This document shows positions 35,410-45,546 of a stretch of 64,000 nt of DNA, piece by piece (positions within the stretch are counted from its first letter, which is position 1; each line of letters begins with the position of its first letter). Location of the stretch: the NCBI GenBank assembly GCA_937128505.1, contig CAKZMM010000110.1, positions 1 through 64,000 of the forward strand. Direction: 5' to 3'. The notes beneath the pieces are model-generated. The model worked only from the letters and a program-made list of their open reading frames with translations. It had not been told where the DNA came from and did not search any database. The DNA is from an uncultured Thermogutta sp. Its GTDB lineage: Bacteria > Planctomycetota > Planctomycetia > Pirellulales > Thermoguttaceae. Both the position numbers and the translations under genes were made by a program.

Positions 35410-37430
35410 TGACGCTCATTCGCGTGGCCGGTGCGGCCTTAAATCAAACTCCCCTAGATTGGGACGGCAATCTGACGAATATTCTCCGCGCAATCGAGAT
35501 AGCGCGTCAAAGCGGTGCAAAGCTTCTCTGTCTGCCCGAGCTTTGCATCACCGGTTATGGCTGCGAAGATACGTTCCATTCGCCGAGTGTCCATCGGTTT
35601 GCCTGGGAGGTGCTTCGCTCGGTCTTGCCAGCCACCGAGGGGATGATTGTCGCTTTGGGACTTCCCGTCTGGCATAAAGGGGGCCTTTTCGATGCGGCTA
35701 GCCTTGTGGTAAATGGTCAGGTGGTCGGGTTTGTGGCCAAGCAGCATTTAGCCAGTGAAGGATTGCACTACGAACCGAGGTGGTTCAAAGCTTGGCCGGA
35801 AGGCAAAGTGGATGAGATTCGGCTCGATGGTCGCTGTTACCCCATCGGTGATTTAGTTTTCGACTGCGGCGGGATCAAGATTGGTTTTGAAATCTGTGAG
35901 GATGCATGGGTGGCTCAGCGTCCGGGGGCCAATCTAGCGCGTTTGGGGGTCGATTGCATCCTTAATCCGAGTGCCAGTCATTTCGCCTTCGGAAAGCTGG
36001 AAATCCGTAAGCGCTTTGTCGTGGAGGGCTCGCGAGCTTTTCACGTGAGCTATGTGTACTCGAATCTTCTCGGCAATGAAGCTGGGCGAATCATCTATGA
36101 CGGCGGCGTGCTCATCGCTTCCGGCGGTCGACTGGTGGCCATGGGTCCCCGGTTTTCTTTTCAACCCGTGCTGGTGACCGCGGCGGTTGTCGATGTAGGG
36201 GTGAATCGAATGGATCGAGCGAGGGCCGGGAGTTTTCTGCCCCAATTGGGGGCCGGCTCGAGCCAGGAAGTGCGTCTGGAGTTCTCTTGGCCGGAAATTG
36301 ATCCGGAACCCAATATCCTCCATATCCCCAAGTGGGAGACGGGGCCGAATGTCAAAGAAGAGGAGTTTTTCCGAGCGATTACCTTGGGCCTATTCGATTA
36401 CTTGCGGAAGAGCCGCTCCCGGGGATTCGTTGTCAGCCTAAGCGGCGGGGCGGATTCCTCGGCGACAAGCTGCTTGGTGGCTTTGATGGTAGAAAGAGCC
36501 ACCGCAGAGCTGGGGATGGACGGCTTTCGCAGGAGCCTGCCGTACATCGAAGGCCTCGCCTCCTGCACGGATTCTCGGGCATGTGTGAGGACTTTACTTT
36601 GGTGCATTTATCAGGCCAGTCGCCATAGCAGCGCGGAAACTCGACAGGCCGCGGAAACCGTGGCGGAGGCAATTGGGGCCCGATTTGCCAGCGTACAGAT
36701 CGACGATGCGGTGGAGCATTATGTGCGGATCGCCGAAGGACTTTTGGGGAGAACGCTGAATTGGGAAACCGACGATTTGGCCCTTCAGAATATTCAAGCC
36801 CGGGTTCGCGCCCCGCTGGTGTGGCTGCTCGCCAATCTCGAAGGCAAGTTGCTTTTGGCTACCGGAAATCGCTCCGAGGCTGCGGTGGGCTATGCGACCA
36901 TGGACGGCGACACTTGCGGGGGATTGAGCCCGCTTGGAGGAATCGATAAGGCGTTCCTGCTTGGCTGGTTGGTGTGGCTGGAGAAAGAGGGTCCTGAGGG
37001 ACTGCATCCGATTCCCGCTCTGGCGGTCGTCAATCGCCTCCTGCCGACTGCCGAGCTGCGTCCCCAAGAAGCAGGGCAAACCGACGAGGCGGACCTCATG
37101 CCTTATGACGTGTTGGATGTGATTGAGCGGGCGGCCATCCGCGACCGAAAATCCCCGGTCGAAGTCTTTCGTGGTCTAAGGACCCACTTTCCCCATTGTT
37201 CGCCGGCTCAGCTGGCGACTTGGGTCGAGCGTTTCTTTATCCTGTGGTGCCGCAACCAATGGAAGCGCGAGCGTTACGCCCCGTCGTTCCATTTGGACGA
37301 TGAAAATTTGGATCCCAAGACTTGGTGCCGATTTCCAATCCTTTCAGGCGGCATGAAACGTGAGCTTGATCAACTGCGGCAGGTCTTCGCCGAAACTAAC
37401 GCCGAAAAAAGCCTCACGAACCCACGATGA
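35409..37430 (+). CDS. nadE: Glutamine-dependent NAD synthetase
   Basis: It amidates nicotinate adenine dinucleotide to NAD, using ammonia freed from glutamine. The N-terminal nitrilase-type glutaminase (about 1-270) has the triad E44 (LPELCITGYG), K111 and C163 (FEICEDAW). The C-terminal synthetase has the PP-loop SLSGGADSS (about 341-349) and ATGNRSEAAVGYATMDGDT. Length is 673 residues, normal for the two-domain form. TAATG overlap with pncB implies coupled translation, and pncB supplies the upstream step. nadD is not nearby. Confidence 0.97.
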   Translation: MTLIRVAGAALNQTPLDWDGNLTNILRAIEIARQSGAKLLCLPELCITGYGCEDTFHSPSVHRFAWEVLRSVLPATEGMIVALGLPVWHKGGLFDAASLVVNGQVVGFVAKQHLASEGLHYEPRWFKAWPEGKVDEIRLDGRCYPIGDLVFDCGGIKIGFEICEDAWVAQRPGANLARLGVDCILNPSASHFAFGKLEIRKRFVVEGSRAFHVSYVYSNLLGNEAGRIIYDGGVLIASGGRLVAMGPRFSFQPVLVTAAVVDVGVNRMDRARAGSFLPQLGAGSSQEVRLEFSWPEIDPEPNILHIPKWETGPNVKEEEFFRAITLGLFDYLRKSRSRGFVVSLSGGADSSATSCLVALMVERATAELGMDGFRRSLPYIEGLASCTDSRACVRTLLWCIYQASRHSSAETRQAAETVAEAIGARFASVQIDDAVEHYVRIAEGLLGRTLNWETDDLALQNIQARVRAPLVWLLANLEGKLLLATGNRSEAAVGYATMDGDTCGGLSPLGGIDKAFLLGWLVWLEKEGPEGLHPIPALAVVNRLLPTAELRPQEAGQTDEADLMPYDVLDVIERAAIRDRKSPVEVFRGLRTHFPHCSPAQLATWVERFFILWCRNQWKRERYAPSFHLDDENLDPKTWCRFPILSGGMKRELDQLRQVFAETNAEKSLTNPR

Positions 37431-38441
37431 AAAGTGGTCTTACGCAAGTCACTTGGTACTACGCAAGTCACTTGGCACCTCGCTAGCACAATCATTACTT
37501 CGTGATTTTGTGAGGAGGAAAATTCGCGGCAAGAAGCGGGCTCTTTTCCCCACTTCCCTCATTCTCCAGCTGGGAAAGACGCTCGCCTGCAAGATGCCCG
37601 GGGAATTCACGAGTTGATTGCTCCTGCAACAGGATCCATGTGAAGAGTAGTGGGCCTAGAGCCTCTGTTGCGGAGCCCCCAAATCTTCTAAAAGCAGTCC
37701 GTGCCGTACTTTTCGCGGTATCGTCCTTTCGGCTCTTATCCCCACTTCCTTTTCCATACACTTTTTGTCGGATCAAGCTTTGGGGTGCCATCATGCTTTT
37801 GAAAACCTTCATGGTTTCAGGTAGCGTCGTTTCTTTACCGAGCCTCATACAGGGGTGGAGTATCATGGTTTTGTCTGGTTCCGGGCTTGCGTTACCCCCC
37901 CTTACATGTCCACCTCGTTACGAAGGAAACCGCATCGCTTGGGGGAGTACGAAACATCGTGTGCCCACGCGAAGCCCGTATCCGGATTTCCGCCTCCGGC
38001 GAAAAACCGGGGCTTGAAATCGATCAAGCCAAGTTGGTTTTTGCGGATTCGTGGTGTATCATGCGCTTTTGATCCTCACAAAATCTCGGGACGCACCGAG
38101 CGGTGTGGAGCTGAGTGGCAGGCGGCCACGAAAATTCGCGAAACCCGGCCCAAAAGCCGGTACTTGGGATTTAGGACCTCACGGTGCAAATTATTCAGTA
38201 CTCCGTTTTTTAGTTCTACGGTGCTCGGTTTAAGAGAAATCAGCAAGTTCGGCAGCCGTGTCGTCGGGATCAGCGCAGTAGCGTGCGGCAAGTCGTAAAT
38301 CGAACGCTTCGGTATTCGGTGAGAATGTACACCGGCAGCCGCGGTTGGTGGTCGGCAAAAGGTGAGCAAACGGAGAAAAAACAAGCAAACGAAGATTCGA
38401 AACGCCGGGCGAAGTTTAAATTCAGGGAAAGGAGATCGATA
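37431..38441. other. Gap after nadE
   Basis: About 1 kb with a 19-bp tandem duplication right after the nadE stop (37441-37478). No gene is supported. Confidence 0.5.
37441..37478. repeat. 19-bp tandem duplication downstream of nadE
   Basis: TACGCAAGTCACTTGGTAC (37441-37459) then TACGCAAGTCACTTGGCAC (37460-37478), one mismatch. It begins 11 bases after the nadE stop. Confidence 0.93.
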
Positions 38442-38888
38442 ATGACACGCCCAGAAAAAGCTGTGGAACTATTCTCGCAGGGCTATGCTTGCTCTCAAGC
38501 GGTCTTGGCAGCCTACGCACCGATGTTAAATCTCGACCCAACCCTGGCATCACGTTTGGCGGCGGGTTTCGGTGGTGGCTTCGGTCGTTTAGGGGAGGTT
38601 TGTGGGGCCGTTTCTAGTGCCGTAATGATCTTGGGACTGCGTTATGGACCAAGTAACGGGGCGGACACCGCCATGCGGGAAGAGGTCTATCGCAAAGTCC
38701 AAGAGTTCGCACGACAGTTTGTAGAAAAACATCAGTCCATCCAGTGCCGCGATCTCATTGAGTGTGATATTAGTACTCCAGAAGGCTTCGCCCGGGCACG
38801 ACAAGAAAATCTCTTCCGCACCGTTTGCCCCAATTTTGTGCGATCCGCAGCCGAGATCCTCGAAAAGATGTTAAGTGCCGGCTCCTAA
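38442..38888 (+). CDS. C_GCAxxG_C_C family redox-type protein
   Basis: Function is not established; family members carry conserved cysteines and are thought to be redox- or metal-linked. The 148-residue protein shows GYACSQAVLAAYA (C17), FGGGFGRLGEVCGA (C54), C102 and C108 and C129. The usual GCAxxG part here reads CGAVSS, so it is a slight variant. I chose ATG 38442 with AAAGGAG eight bases upstream. The longest frame, from 38283, adds 53 unlikely residues. It lies upstream of the LptF/G-type permease by 131 bp. Confidence 0.88.
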   Translation: MTRPEKAVELFSQGYACSQAVLAAYAPMLNLDPTLASRLAAGFGGGFGRLGEVCGAVSSAVMILGLRYGPSNGADTAMREEVYRKVQEFARQFVEKHQSIQCRDLIECDISTPEGFARARQENLFRTVCPNFVRSAAEILEKMLSAGS

Positions 38889-39019
38889 CGAGCGGAATGC
38901 GGAGAAGTGTGTGGGCTGACTGGCGGAGTGATGGCTCGGCAAGCTCAAGCCGAGCCGCCCACAGTGGATGAACGTTGGTTTGCTTCGAAAGTTCCTTCAA
39001 GATCTTTCGGCCCGAGGAC

Positions 39020-40162
39020 ATGAAACTGCTTGTCCGTTACTGTTTGCAGGAACTGCTCGCTACGATTGTAGTTGCCTTGGTGATCAGTTGTTTGATCCTC
39101 GTTTTGGCCATGGGGATGCGGGAAGCATTACGACACGGGCTTTCCCCCGGTCTTATGCTTCGCACGATGCCGTATCTCCTGCCGCAGACTCTCGCCATCT
39201 GCATTCCGATCTGTCTGCTGCTGGCCATCACCCTGGTTTTCGGTCGGATGGCGGGTACCAATGAGCTGCTGGCCATCAAAGCCTTGGGGATTTCGCCCAT
39301 GGTGCTCATTATCCCGGTCCTGACCGCCTCGGTTTGGGCCGGTTTGATCGTCGTTGGCCTGATCGAGTTCAACGCGGTCCGGGGAACCCGCCAAATCCCG
39401 CGATTGGTTCTCCAGTCCTTAGCCGAGGTGGCCTATACGAAACTGCGGGTGGATGGGGCATTTCAGAGCCCGCTTTTTTCGGTCGTCGTGAAACGCGTCA
39501 ATGGCACCATTTTAGAGGATGTGGTTTTGACGATTCCTGCCCGGGAGGGACTTCCGGAGATTACCATCACTGCGGAGGAGGCGGAGCTGCTCACAGACCT
39601 GAAAAGAAACGAATTAATCGTCCGATGTCGCCGGGGGGAGGTTGAAGCGGGCTTCACGAAAAGGGCTCGCTTCGAGGATACACTCGAGCAAGCACTCCCG
39701 CTGGATGTTCCCCACCAACGGATCCGCCGCGAATGGCTTTCGCTGGCAGAGATCCCAGAAACCTTGTTGCGCCTCGAGCGGGAATGGGCCCATTTGCGGG
39801 AGCGTTGGGAGCGGGAGCGTAGCAGCGGTCGGCCGTCGGCCGCTCTTCAGGAGCAGCTCCTTGAAACAGAGCAGTTGTTGCGCCGGATTACCGTCGAGCC
39901 CTTCCGCCGTTGGGCGAATGCCTTTAGCTGCCTCAGCTTCGCGCTGGTGGGAGTGCCGGTGGCGATCTCCTGGGGCAAAGAAAACCCTTTGGCCAGTTTT
40001 TTTGCCTGCTTTGTGCCGATTTCGATACTCTATTATCCCCTGATGATGTTTAGCGAAAACGTTGCCGTCAGCGGTATTGTTCCGCCGATTGGTGTCTGGC
40101 TTGGAAACGTGCTTTTGATGGTGATCGGCGGTTACCTTTTGAGGGGCGTATTGAGCCGGTAG
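39020..40162 (+). CDS. LptF/LptG-type permease (YjgP/YjgQ family)
   Basis: It is probably the inner-membrane part of the lipopolysaccharide or lipid export ABC system. Six membrane helices are visible: three at the start (about 9-33, 53-78, 94-120), then a periplasmic beta domain, then three more (about 300-320, 327-350, 358-378). The order and the SxLFA-type turn fit LptF/LptG. A charged helical insert of about 45 residues (LREREWAHLRERW and on) precedes the fourth helix. I moved the start to ATG 39020, with CGAGGAC just upstream. Only one such gene is present; the partner must be elsewhere. I cannot tell LptF from LptG. Confidence 0.88.
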   Translation: MKLLVRYCLQELLATIVVALVISCLILVLAMGMREALRHGLSPGLMLRTMPYLLPQTLAICIPICLLLAITLVFGRMAGTNELLAIKALGISPMVLIIPVLTASVWAGLIVVGLIEFNAVRGTRQIPRLVLQSLAEVAYTKLRVDGAFQSPLFSVVVKRVNGTILEDVVLTIPAREGLPEITITAEEAELLTDLKRNELIVRCRRGEVEAGFTKRARFEDTLEQALPLDVPHQRIRREWLSLAEIPETLLRLEREWAHLRERWERERSSGRPSAALQEQLLETEQLLRRITVEPFRRWANAFSCLSFALVGVPVAISWGKENPLASFFACFVPISILYYPLMMFSENVAVSGIVPPIGVWLGNVLLMVIGGYLLRGVLSR

Positions 40163-40731
40163 ATCGCAATCCATTCGGTGGCGCGGAAGGGCGGCCAAGG
40201 AATCGTTCGGCAAATACTCTTCAAACTACTTTCGGCCTATTTCCCCGCAGCCCCTCCTTTTTTGTCTCCCTCCAGGTCTCGTGCGATTCTAAGGCGAATC
40301 TTTTGTGAGTCTCTTCTAGCGGAAGAAATGCGGAATGCTGGAGATCGAATCGGCGCGAAAGGTGGAGGGATAAATGGCGAGTTTCGCGTGGCGACAAAAT
40401 TCATTAGCGTTATGATCATTTGAAAAATTAGAATTGCGAGGCTAGACCGGGGGGCTACCACCGGGTTGATCCATCTTCCCGATTAGCCTAAACTATTGGT
40501 TTTTCCCCACCGCGTGTTTTTGACCGAATACCTACAGGCTGAAGCCGCGCAAGAGTGAGACGTGCGCCGGGCGTAATGCCCAGTGGAGCTTCTGATCGTC
40601 AAATGCCAACCGAAATTTTCGCGGCCCTAAGTACTGCGGTTCTCCGAAGGTCTTACTTAAGGGCATTGTACACCAGCGCTACAAATGCAGTCGGGAATAA
40701 ACAAAACCTTAAAGCTAAAGAGGTCATTCAG

Positions 40732-40763
40732 TAGGTGGCCTAGAAGATAGGTGGCCTAGAAGA
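40732..40763. repeat. Perfect 16-bp tandem duplication
   Basis: TAGGTGGCCTAGAAGA at 40732-40747 and 40748-40763. A looser repeat of AGAAGAAACAAG follows at 40758 and 40786. Confidence 0.92.
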
Positions 40764-40929
40764 AACAAGCTTTAAAAGAAAACTTAGAAGAAACAAGGAT
40801 CAAAAGAACACAGAAACAGCCAAAAACCTGATGAAAGGAAAAAACGAAAGAAATGTAAGAAAAAGCATATGACAGCACAATTAGGTGTAAGGAAGGGGGG
40901 GTTTCTGTGCTACAAAGAAAGTTTCAGCC

Positions 40930-41016
40930 GGCGCAAACCAAACGGATGATACGCTGATTATACATGTCCGAATTATCGGAGAGACTCCGCCGAACGAGGG
41001 CGCAAACCAAACGGAT
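40930..41016. repeat. Perfect 18-bp direct repeat, period 69
   Basis: GGCGCAAACCAAACGGAT at 40930-40947 and 40999-41016. The following bases remain partly similar. Confidence 0.88.
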
Positions 41017-41458
41017 TATATGCGGATGATCCACGGATAACTTTTGGCTCCGCGGGAATTGACCAAGGCGTCCGATTCTCGGTTGCAGCCGTGCTGGGTG
41101 TCGCCAGGTTTGCCGCCGAAGCCGTTGAACTTGCTATCGATGCCATCGCGGCACGTATTTAACTGTGGGATAAGTCGGTGCCGATATGCCAAAGCCGGCT
41201 TTTGGTAGACTTTCAAAGATTAGCAGCTTTAACTAGCGTTTCTGCTTTTTTATCCCTGCTACCAGACCGCTTCAAGGCTTACGAGCCATCGGTAGGGTGG
41301 ATTGTAAAGGCCGATTAAGGTTCGTCGGGTTCGAGTAGCGCTGTGCTTCGAATGCGAAAGGCGCCTCGCGAAATGCCGTACGTACAACGTCGGAGTTAGC
41401 CCCGCTTGACCGTGCGTGAGGCAGTTTTGATCACCGTGTCTTGCTAAGGGGATGAGCC

Positions 41459-42397
41459 GTGTTAGCCGCTATCGAAAAAGCCGAAATCCTGATCGAGGCC
41501 TTGCACTGGATCCGGCAATTCCGTGGCAAAACCACGGTGATTAAACTCGGCGGCAGTGTCATGGATAATCGTACCGCACTCGATGGATTGCTACTGGACA
41601 TTGTTTTCATGGAAACCGTGGGGATGCGGCCCGTGGTGGTGCACGGCGGGGGCGCGGCTATCTCCAAAGCCATGAGCGAGGCCGGGCTCGAAGTCCGCTT
41701 CGTTCAAGGTCGGCGATATACATGCCCTCGAACTTTAGAAATCGTTGAACGGATTCTCGCAGGAGAAGTCAACGACTATCTGGCCGAAAGAGTAGCGGCT
41801 TTGGGTGGAAAGCCCGCCCCGCTTAATTTTCGCACCACGCCGGTTTTATTCGGCGAGCGATTGACCCTCGCGGATAAGGAGGGTCAACCGATCGACTTGG
41901 GCTTCGTCGGTCAAGTAACGCGCGTAGATGTGGCGGTCATTCAGGCCCATACGGCTGCCGGGGCGATTCCCCTCATCCCATCGATGGCCCTAGGACCCGG
42001 CGGCGAAAAACTCAATGTCAACGCGGATACGGCGGCGACCGCTGTTGCCCAAGCCCTTCAGGCCGAAAAGTTGGTGTTTCTCAGCGATGTGAACGGCGTC
42101 CGGCGCCGAGCGGACGATCCCCAATCACTAATTCCGTCGCTCTCGGCGAAAGATGCCCTTGAGCTGATCCGTTCCGGTGCGATCGAGGGCGGAATGATTC
42201 CGAAGGTGCAAGCTTGTTTGAATATCTTGGCCCGTGGGGTGCGGAAAGTTCATATCATCGACGGGCGGATCCCTCATTCCATATTACTGGAAATCTACAC
42301 CAGTCAGGGGGTCGGAACTGAAATCTTTGCCGACGAGACTCTCATGAGCACGGAACGGCCCCAGCCTGTGGAGGCGGTTGCGGCTCAAGGAGGCTAA
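41459..42397 (+). CDS. argB: Acetylglutamate kinase
   Basis: It phosphorylates N-acetylglutamate, the second step of arginine synthesis. Amino-acid-kinase motifs are present: [44 protein letters not shown] and [11 protein letters not shown]. Length is 312 residues, with a short extra tail after FADETLM. The GTG start has AAGGGG eight bases upstream. argD and argF follow with separate gaps of 690 and about 250 bp, so these are probably three transcripts, not one operon. argC, argJ and argG are not here. Confidence 0.96.
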   Translation: MLAAIEKAEILIEALHWIRQFRGKTTVIKLGGSVMDNRTALDGLLLDIVFMETVGMRPVVVHGGGAAISKAMSEAGLEVRFVQGRRYTCPRTLEIVERILAGEVNDYLAERVAALGGKPAPLNFRTTPVLFGERLTLADKEGQPIDLGFVGQVTRVDVAVIQAHTAAGAIPLIPSMALGPGGEKLNVNADTAATAVAQALQAEKLVFLSDVNGVRRRADDPQSLIPSLSAKDALELIRSGAIEGGMIPKVQACLNILARGVRKVHIIDGRIPHSILLEIYTSQGVGTEIFADETLMSTERPQPVEAVAAQGG

Positions 42398-43084
42398 GCC
42401 GCGGCGCAAAAAACTTTGAGGGGCCCGCCGTCTGGACACGATATCTAGCTTGCCATATTGGCACATGATTGGACGCCTCAACCGAGGCCAAACTGTCGTT
42501 TTAGGGATTGGCGTACTAGCGATATTTTGTGTTTTGTTCTCGATCCCCTTTCCATGATAGCGGGGAGAGTGTGGAGAGAAGTCCGACCGGTTACGTGTAG
42601 TTTAAGCCGCATGGCCAGTGATTCACGCGGAGATGCATCTTTCGTGGAGATTATGTTCAGTACGGCTCTAATTTGCGCGTGCTGCCCCATTTGCTTTGGG
42701 TGGATAACCGGTTGATGATGAATCAGGAAGAAGGGATCCGGCTGCCTCCGCAAGGACTGGCTTTTGCTTCACATTTTCCGAGGAGCTTTAAAGCCTTTAC
42801 AAGAGTCGGCGTGAGACAGGCGAGTCTTTGACAAATCGTCCTCGGTCGCAATGAGGTTTGCATAAAGTGATCAAGGTGGCACAAAGAAGGAAAATTGGGT
42901 GCGAAAGCTAGCGCGGGGGTGGCTAAACCCACGAAGTGCAAACCATTCGCCGGCAAAGAAATGCAAGAAATTTTTAAATCGAAAGAGCAAGGGTTTGAAT
43001 CGGTCGGAAATAGGCGTTTCTTGGAATTCCGTCACCTGACTATAGTTGGCACCCTAACTTTAATGGAGAAAAAACAGGTAGCCC
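42398..43084. other. Gap between argB and argD
   Basis: About 690 bp, with no supported gene. I looked for ARG-box-like palindromes and saw none I could trust. Confidence 0.45.
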
Positions 43085-44302
43085 ATGTCGACCTCTTTGC
43101 TTTCGGAAGCGGCGGAGTTAAGCTCTCAACAAATCATTGAACTTTTCGACCGATACGTGATCGGCAATTACCGTCGGTTCCCGGTAGCCTTGGTTCGAGG
43201 CGAAGGCTCGTTTGTTTGGGATGCCGAAGGACGCCGATACCTAGATCTTTTTCCCGGCTGGGGTTGCAATTTGTTGGGGCACTGTCCCCCGGCGGTGGTC
43301 GAGGCAGTTCGGGAGCAGATGGGCAAGCTGATTCATGTCCCGAACACCTGGTACACCGAGCCGCAAGGACGTTGGGCTCAACTTCTGAGCGAGCGGAGTT
43401 TTGGCGGTAAAGCCTTTTTCTGCAATTCGGGAGCGGAGGCGGTCGAAGCGGCCATCAAACTGGTTCGATTGCACACGCCGAAAGGCCGATACAAGATCAT
43501 CACCTTCGAAGGAAGTTTTCACGGTCGCACGATGGGTGCCCTCTCGGCTACGGCACAACCAAAGTATCACGAGGGGTTGGAACCGCTAGCAGCGGGTTTC
43601 GTTTATGCACCTTGGGGGGATCTGCAAGCGGTTGCGGATTTGATCGATGAACAGACCGCCGGGATTCTCATCGAGCCGGTTCAAGGAGAGGGTGGCATCC
43701 GCATTGCCCAGCCGGAATTCTTGAAGGGCCTCCGCCAGTTGGCCGATGAGCATCAGTTGTTACTGGTGTTTGACGAAGTGCAAACGGGCTGCGGGCGCAC
43801 CGGTCGGTGGTTTGCCTATCAGCATTTCGATGTCGTCCCCGACATCATCACTTTGGCCAAAGGGGTCTGCGGGGGTTTGGCCGGGGGTGTCATGCTGACC
43901 AAACCGGAGATTGGCCCGAGCTTACGCCCGGGGATGCATGCCTCGACTTTTGGGGGGAACCCGATTGCAGCCCGGGCCGGAGTCGCCACGATTCAAACGA
44001 TCGAACGGGAGGGATTGCTGCCGCACGTGCAGGAGCTGGAACAGCTTTTCCGTGAGCAACTCACCGACCTCCAGAGCCGCTGCCCGCTGGTCCGAGAGGT
44101 GCGCGTTCTGGGGGTGATGATCGGGGTAGAGCTTGCGATCGACGGAGCCCCTATCGTCCAAAAGTGCTTGGAACGAGGCCTCTTGGTCAATTGCACCCAG
44201 CAGACGGTGATCCGCCTTTTGCCTGCGCTCAACTTGACGAAAGAGCAAGCTCAAGAAGGCTGTGCCCTTCTAAGCGAGGTCATCATGAGCTTTTGTGGAT
44301 AG
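43085..44302 (+). CDS. argD: Acetylornithine aminotransferase
   Basis: It moves an amino group from glutamate to N-acetylglutamate semialdehyde with PLP, in arginine synthesis. Class III aminotransferase marks are clear: [57 protein letters not shown] and TLAKG, with K259 as the PLP lysine. The final [15 protein letters not shown] is diagnostic. Length is 405 residues. It may also act on other omega-amino acids, but the place beside argB and argF supports argD. Confidence 0.95.
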   Translation: MSTSLLSEAAELSSQQIIELFDRYVIGNYRRFPVALVRGEGSFVWDAEGRRYLDLFPGWGCNLLGHCPPAVVEAVREQMGKLIHVPNTWYTEPQGRWAQLLSERSFGGKAFFCNSGAEAVEAAIKLVRLHTPKGRYKIITFEGSFHGRTMGALSATAQPKYHEGLEPLAAGFVYAPWGDLQAVADLIDEQTAGILIEPVQGEGGIRIAQPEFLKGLRQLADEHQLLLVFDEVQTGCGRTGRWFAYQHFDVVPDIITLAKGVCGGLAGGVMLTKPEIGPSLRPGMHASTFGGNPIAARAGVATIQTIEREGLLPHVQELEQLFREQLTDLQSRCPLVREVRVLGVMIGVELAIDGAPIVQKCLERGLLVNCTQQTVIRLLPALNLTKEQAQEGCALLSEVIMSFCG

Positions 44303-44548
44303 GAGCTCGGCATAGCTTTACGGAAGTCTGCTCCCAGCAACTCTGCACCCAAAGAATGAATGAAATCGGCTTTCTGCTGGAGCGTCAAAACCAAAGCCTT
44401 CAGCAGGAGCGAAGACCTAGAAACTCCCAATTCCCAGAAATAGCAACTTGTGCTAAATTTGCGGATTTCCGGAGGTCAAAGCAAAGAAAAGTAGACGAAA
44501 TTTTGCCTAATGCTAACTCCTTGTGAAACGATCGTCGGAGTGCCTCGG

Positions 44549-45511
44549 ATGCATTCCAATTCGATAAAGCCTCGGATTCGCCATCTGTTGACGGTGGAGT
44601 CGTTGTCGCCAGACGAAATCCGGATGATTTTTCGCATCACGCGCGAGCTCAAAGCACGTCGCGCCCAGGGCATTGCTTGTCCGTTTTTGGCAGGTCGTGT
44701 GCTGGCTCTGCTTTTCGAAAAGCCGTCGCTCCGCACGCGGGTAAGCTTCGAAGCAGGCATCGCTCAATTGGGGGGGACATCGCTTTATCTCGGGGCGGAA
44801 ACCGGCTTCGGTAAGCGGGAAAGTTCCGTCGATTTTGCTCGGGTCCTGGGACAATACGTCGATCTTGTGGTGATCAGAGCCTTTTCACACGAAACGGTGG
44901 TAACCTTCGCGCAGCACGCCGGCTGTAGTGTGATCAATGGGCTAACCGACCATGCGCATCCCTGCCAGGCCTTGGCCGATCTGTACACCATTGAAGAGCA
45001 TTTCGGCACCTTGGAGGGCCAAACCATTGCCTGGGTAGGCGACGGGAATAACGTCGCACGCAGTCTCGCGATGGGCTGTGCCAAACTTGGCGTCCGATTG
45101 ATCATGGCCACCCCCTCCGGCTATCGATTTTCTGAGCAGTATGTGTCCCAACTCCGCCAAGCCGGCATGACCGCCGGGCCGGAGGTCGTCGACGATCCGG
45201 TGGAGGCAGTTCGCCAGGCATCGGTCGTTTATACCGACGTTTGGACGAGCATGGGTCAGGAGGCGGAAACGGAGGAACGTCGCCGGGTCTTTGCGCCGTA
45301 TCAGGTGAATAGTCGCCTCATGTCCTTCGCCCCCAAGCAGTCCGTGTTTATGCATTGCATGCCGGCTCATCGCGGTGAGGAAGTGACCGACGAAGTCATC
45401 GACGGACCGCAGAGCATTGTCGTGATTCAGGCAGCCAACCGAATGCACGTTCAGAAGGGAATCATGGTTTGGTTGCTGAATCTGGCCGATGCGCTGCTCT
45501 CCGGCAGCTAA
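44549..45511 (+). CDS. argF: Ornithine carbamoyltransferase
   Basis: It joins carbamoyl phosphate to ornithine to form citrulline. The carbamoyl-phosphate loop reads EKPSLRTRVSFE, a Leu-for-Thr change from the usual STRTR. HPCQALADL and the Cys-containing HCMPAHRGEEV are intact. I chose ATG 44549, with GGAG eight bases upstream; the longer frame from 44510 has no ribosome site. Length is 320 residues. It ends 35 bp from the end of pheT, read on the other strand. The tail-to-tail spacing leaves little room for a terminator. Confidence 0.95.
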   Translation: MHSNSIKPRIRHLLTVESLSPDEIRMIFRITRELKARRAQGIACPFLAGRVLALLFEKPSLRTRVSFEAGIAQLGGTSLYLGAETGFGKRESSVDFARVLGQYVDLVVIRAFSHETVVTFAQHAGCSVINGLTDHAHPCQALADLYTIEEHFGTLEGQTIAWVGDGNNVARSLAMGCAKLGVRLIMATPSGYRFSEQYVSQLRQAGMTAGPEVVDDPVEAVRQASVVYTDVWTSMGQEAETEERRRVFAPYQVNSRLMSFAPKQSVFMHCMPAHRGEEVTDEVIDGPQSIVVIQAANRMHVQKGIMVWLLNLADALLSGS

Positions 45512-45546
45512 ATAACCCCAAGGCGCAGGGGCGAATGCATGCGTCC

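Larger units (their letters stand above)
40163..41458. other. Long gap before argB with repeats
   Basis: About 1.3 kb. It contains an A/G-rich block with duplications (40732-40763) and a 69-bp-period perfect 18-mer (40930 and 40999). No gene is supported. A G-run GGAAGGGGGGG is at about 40893. Confidence 0.5.
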
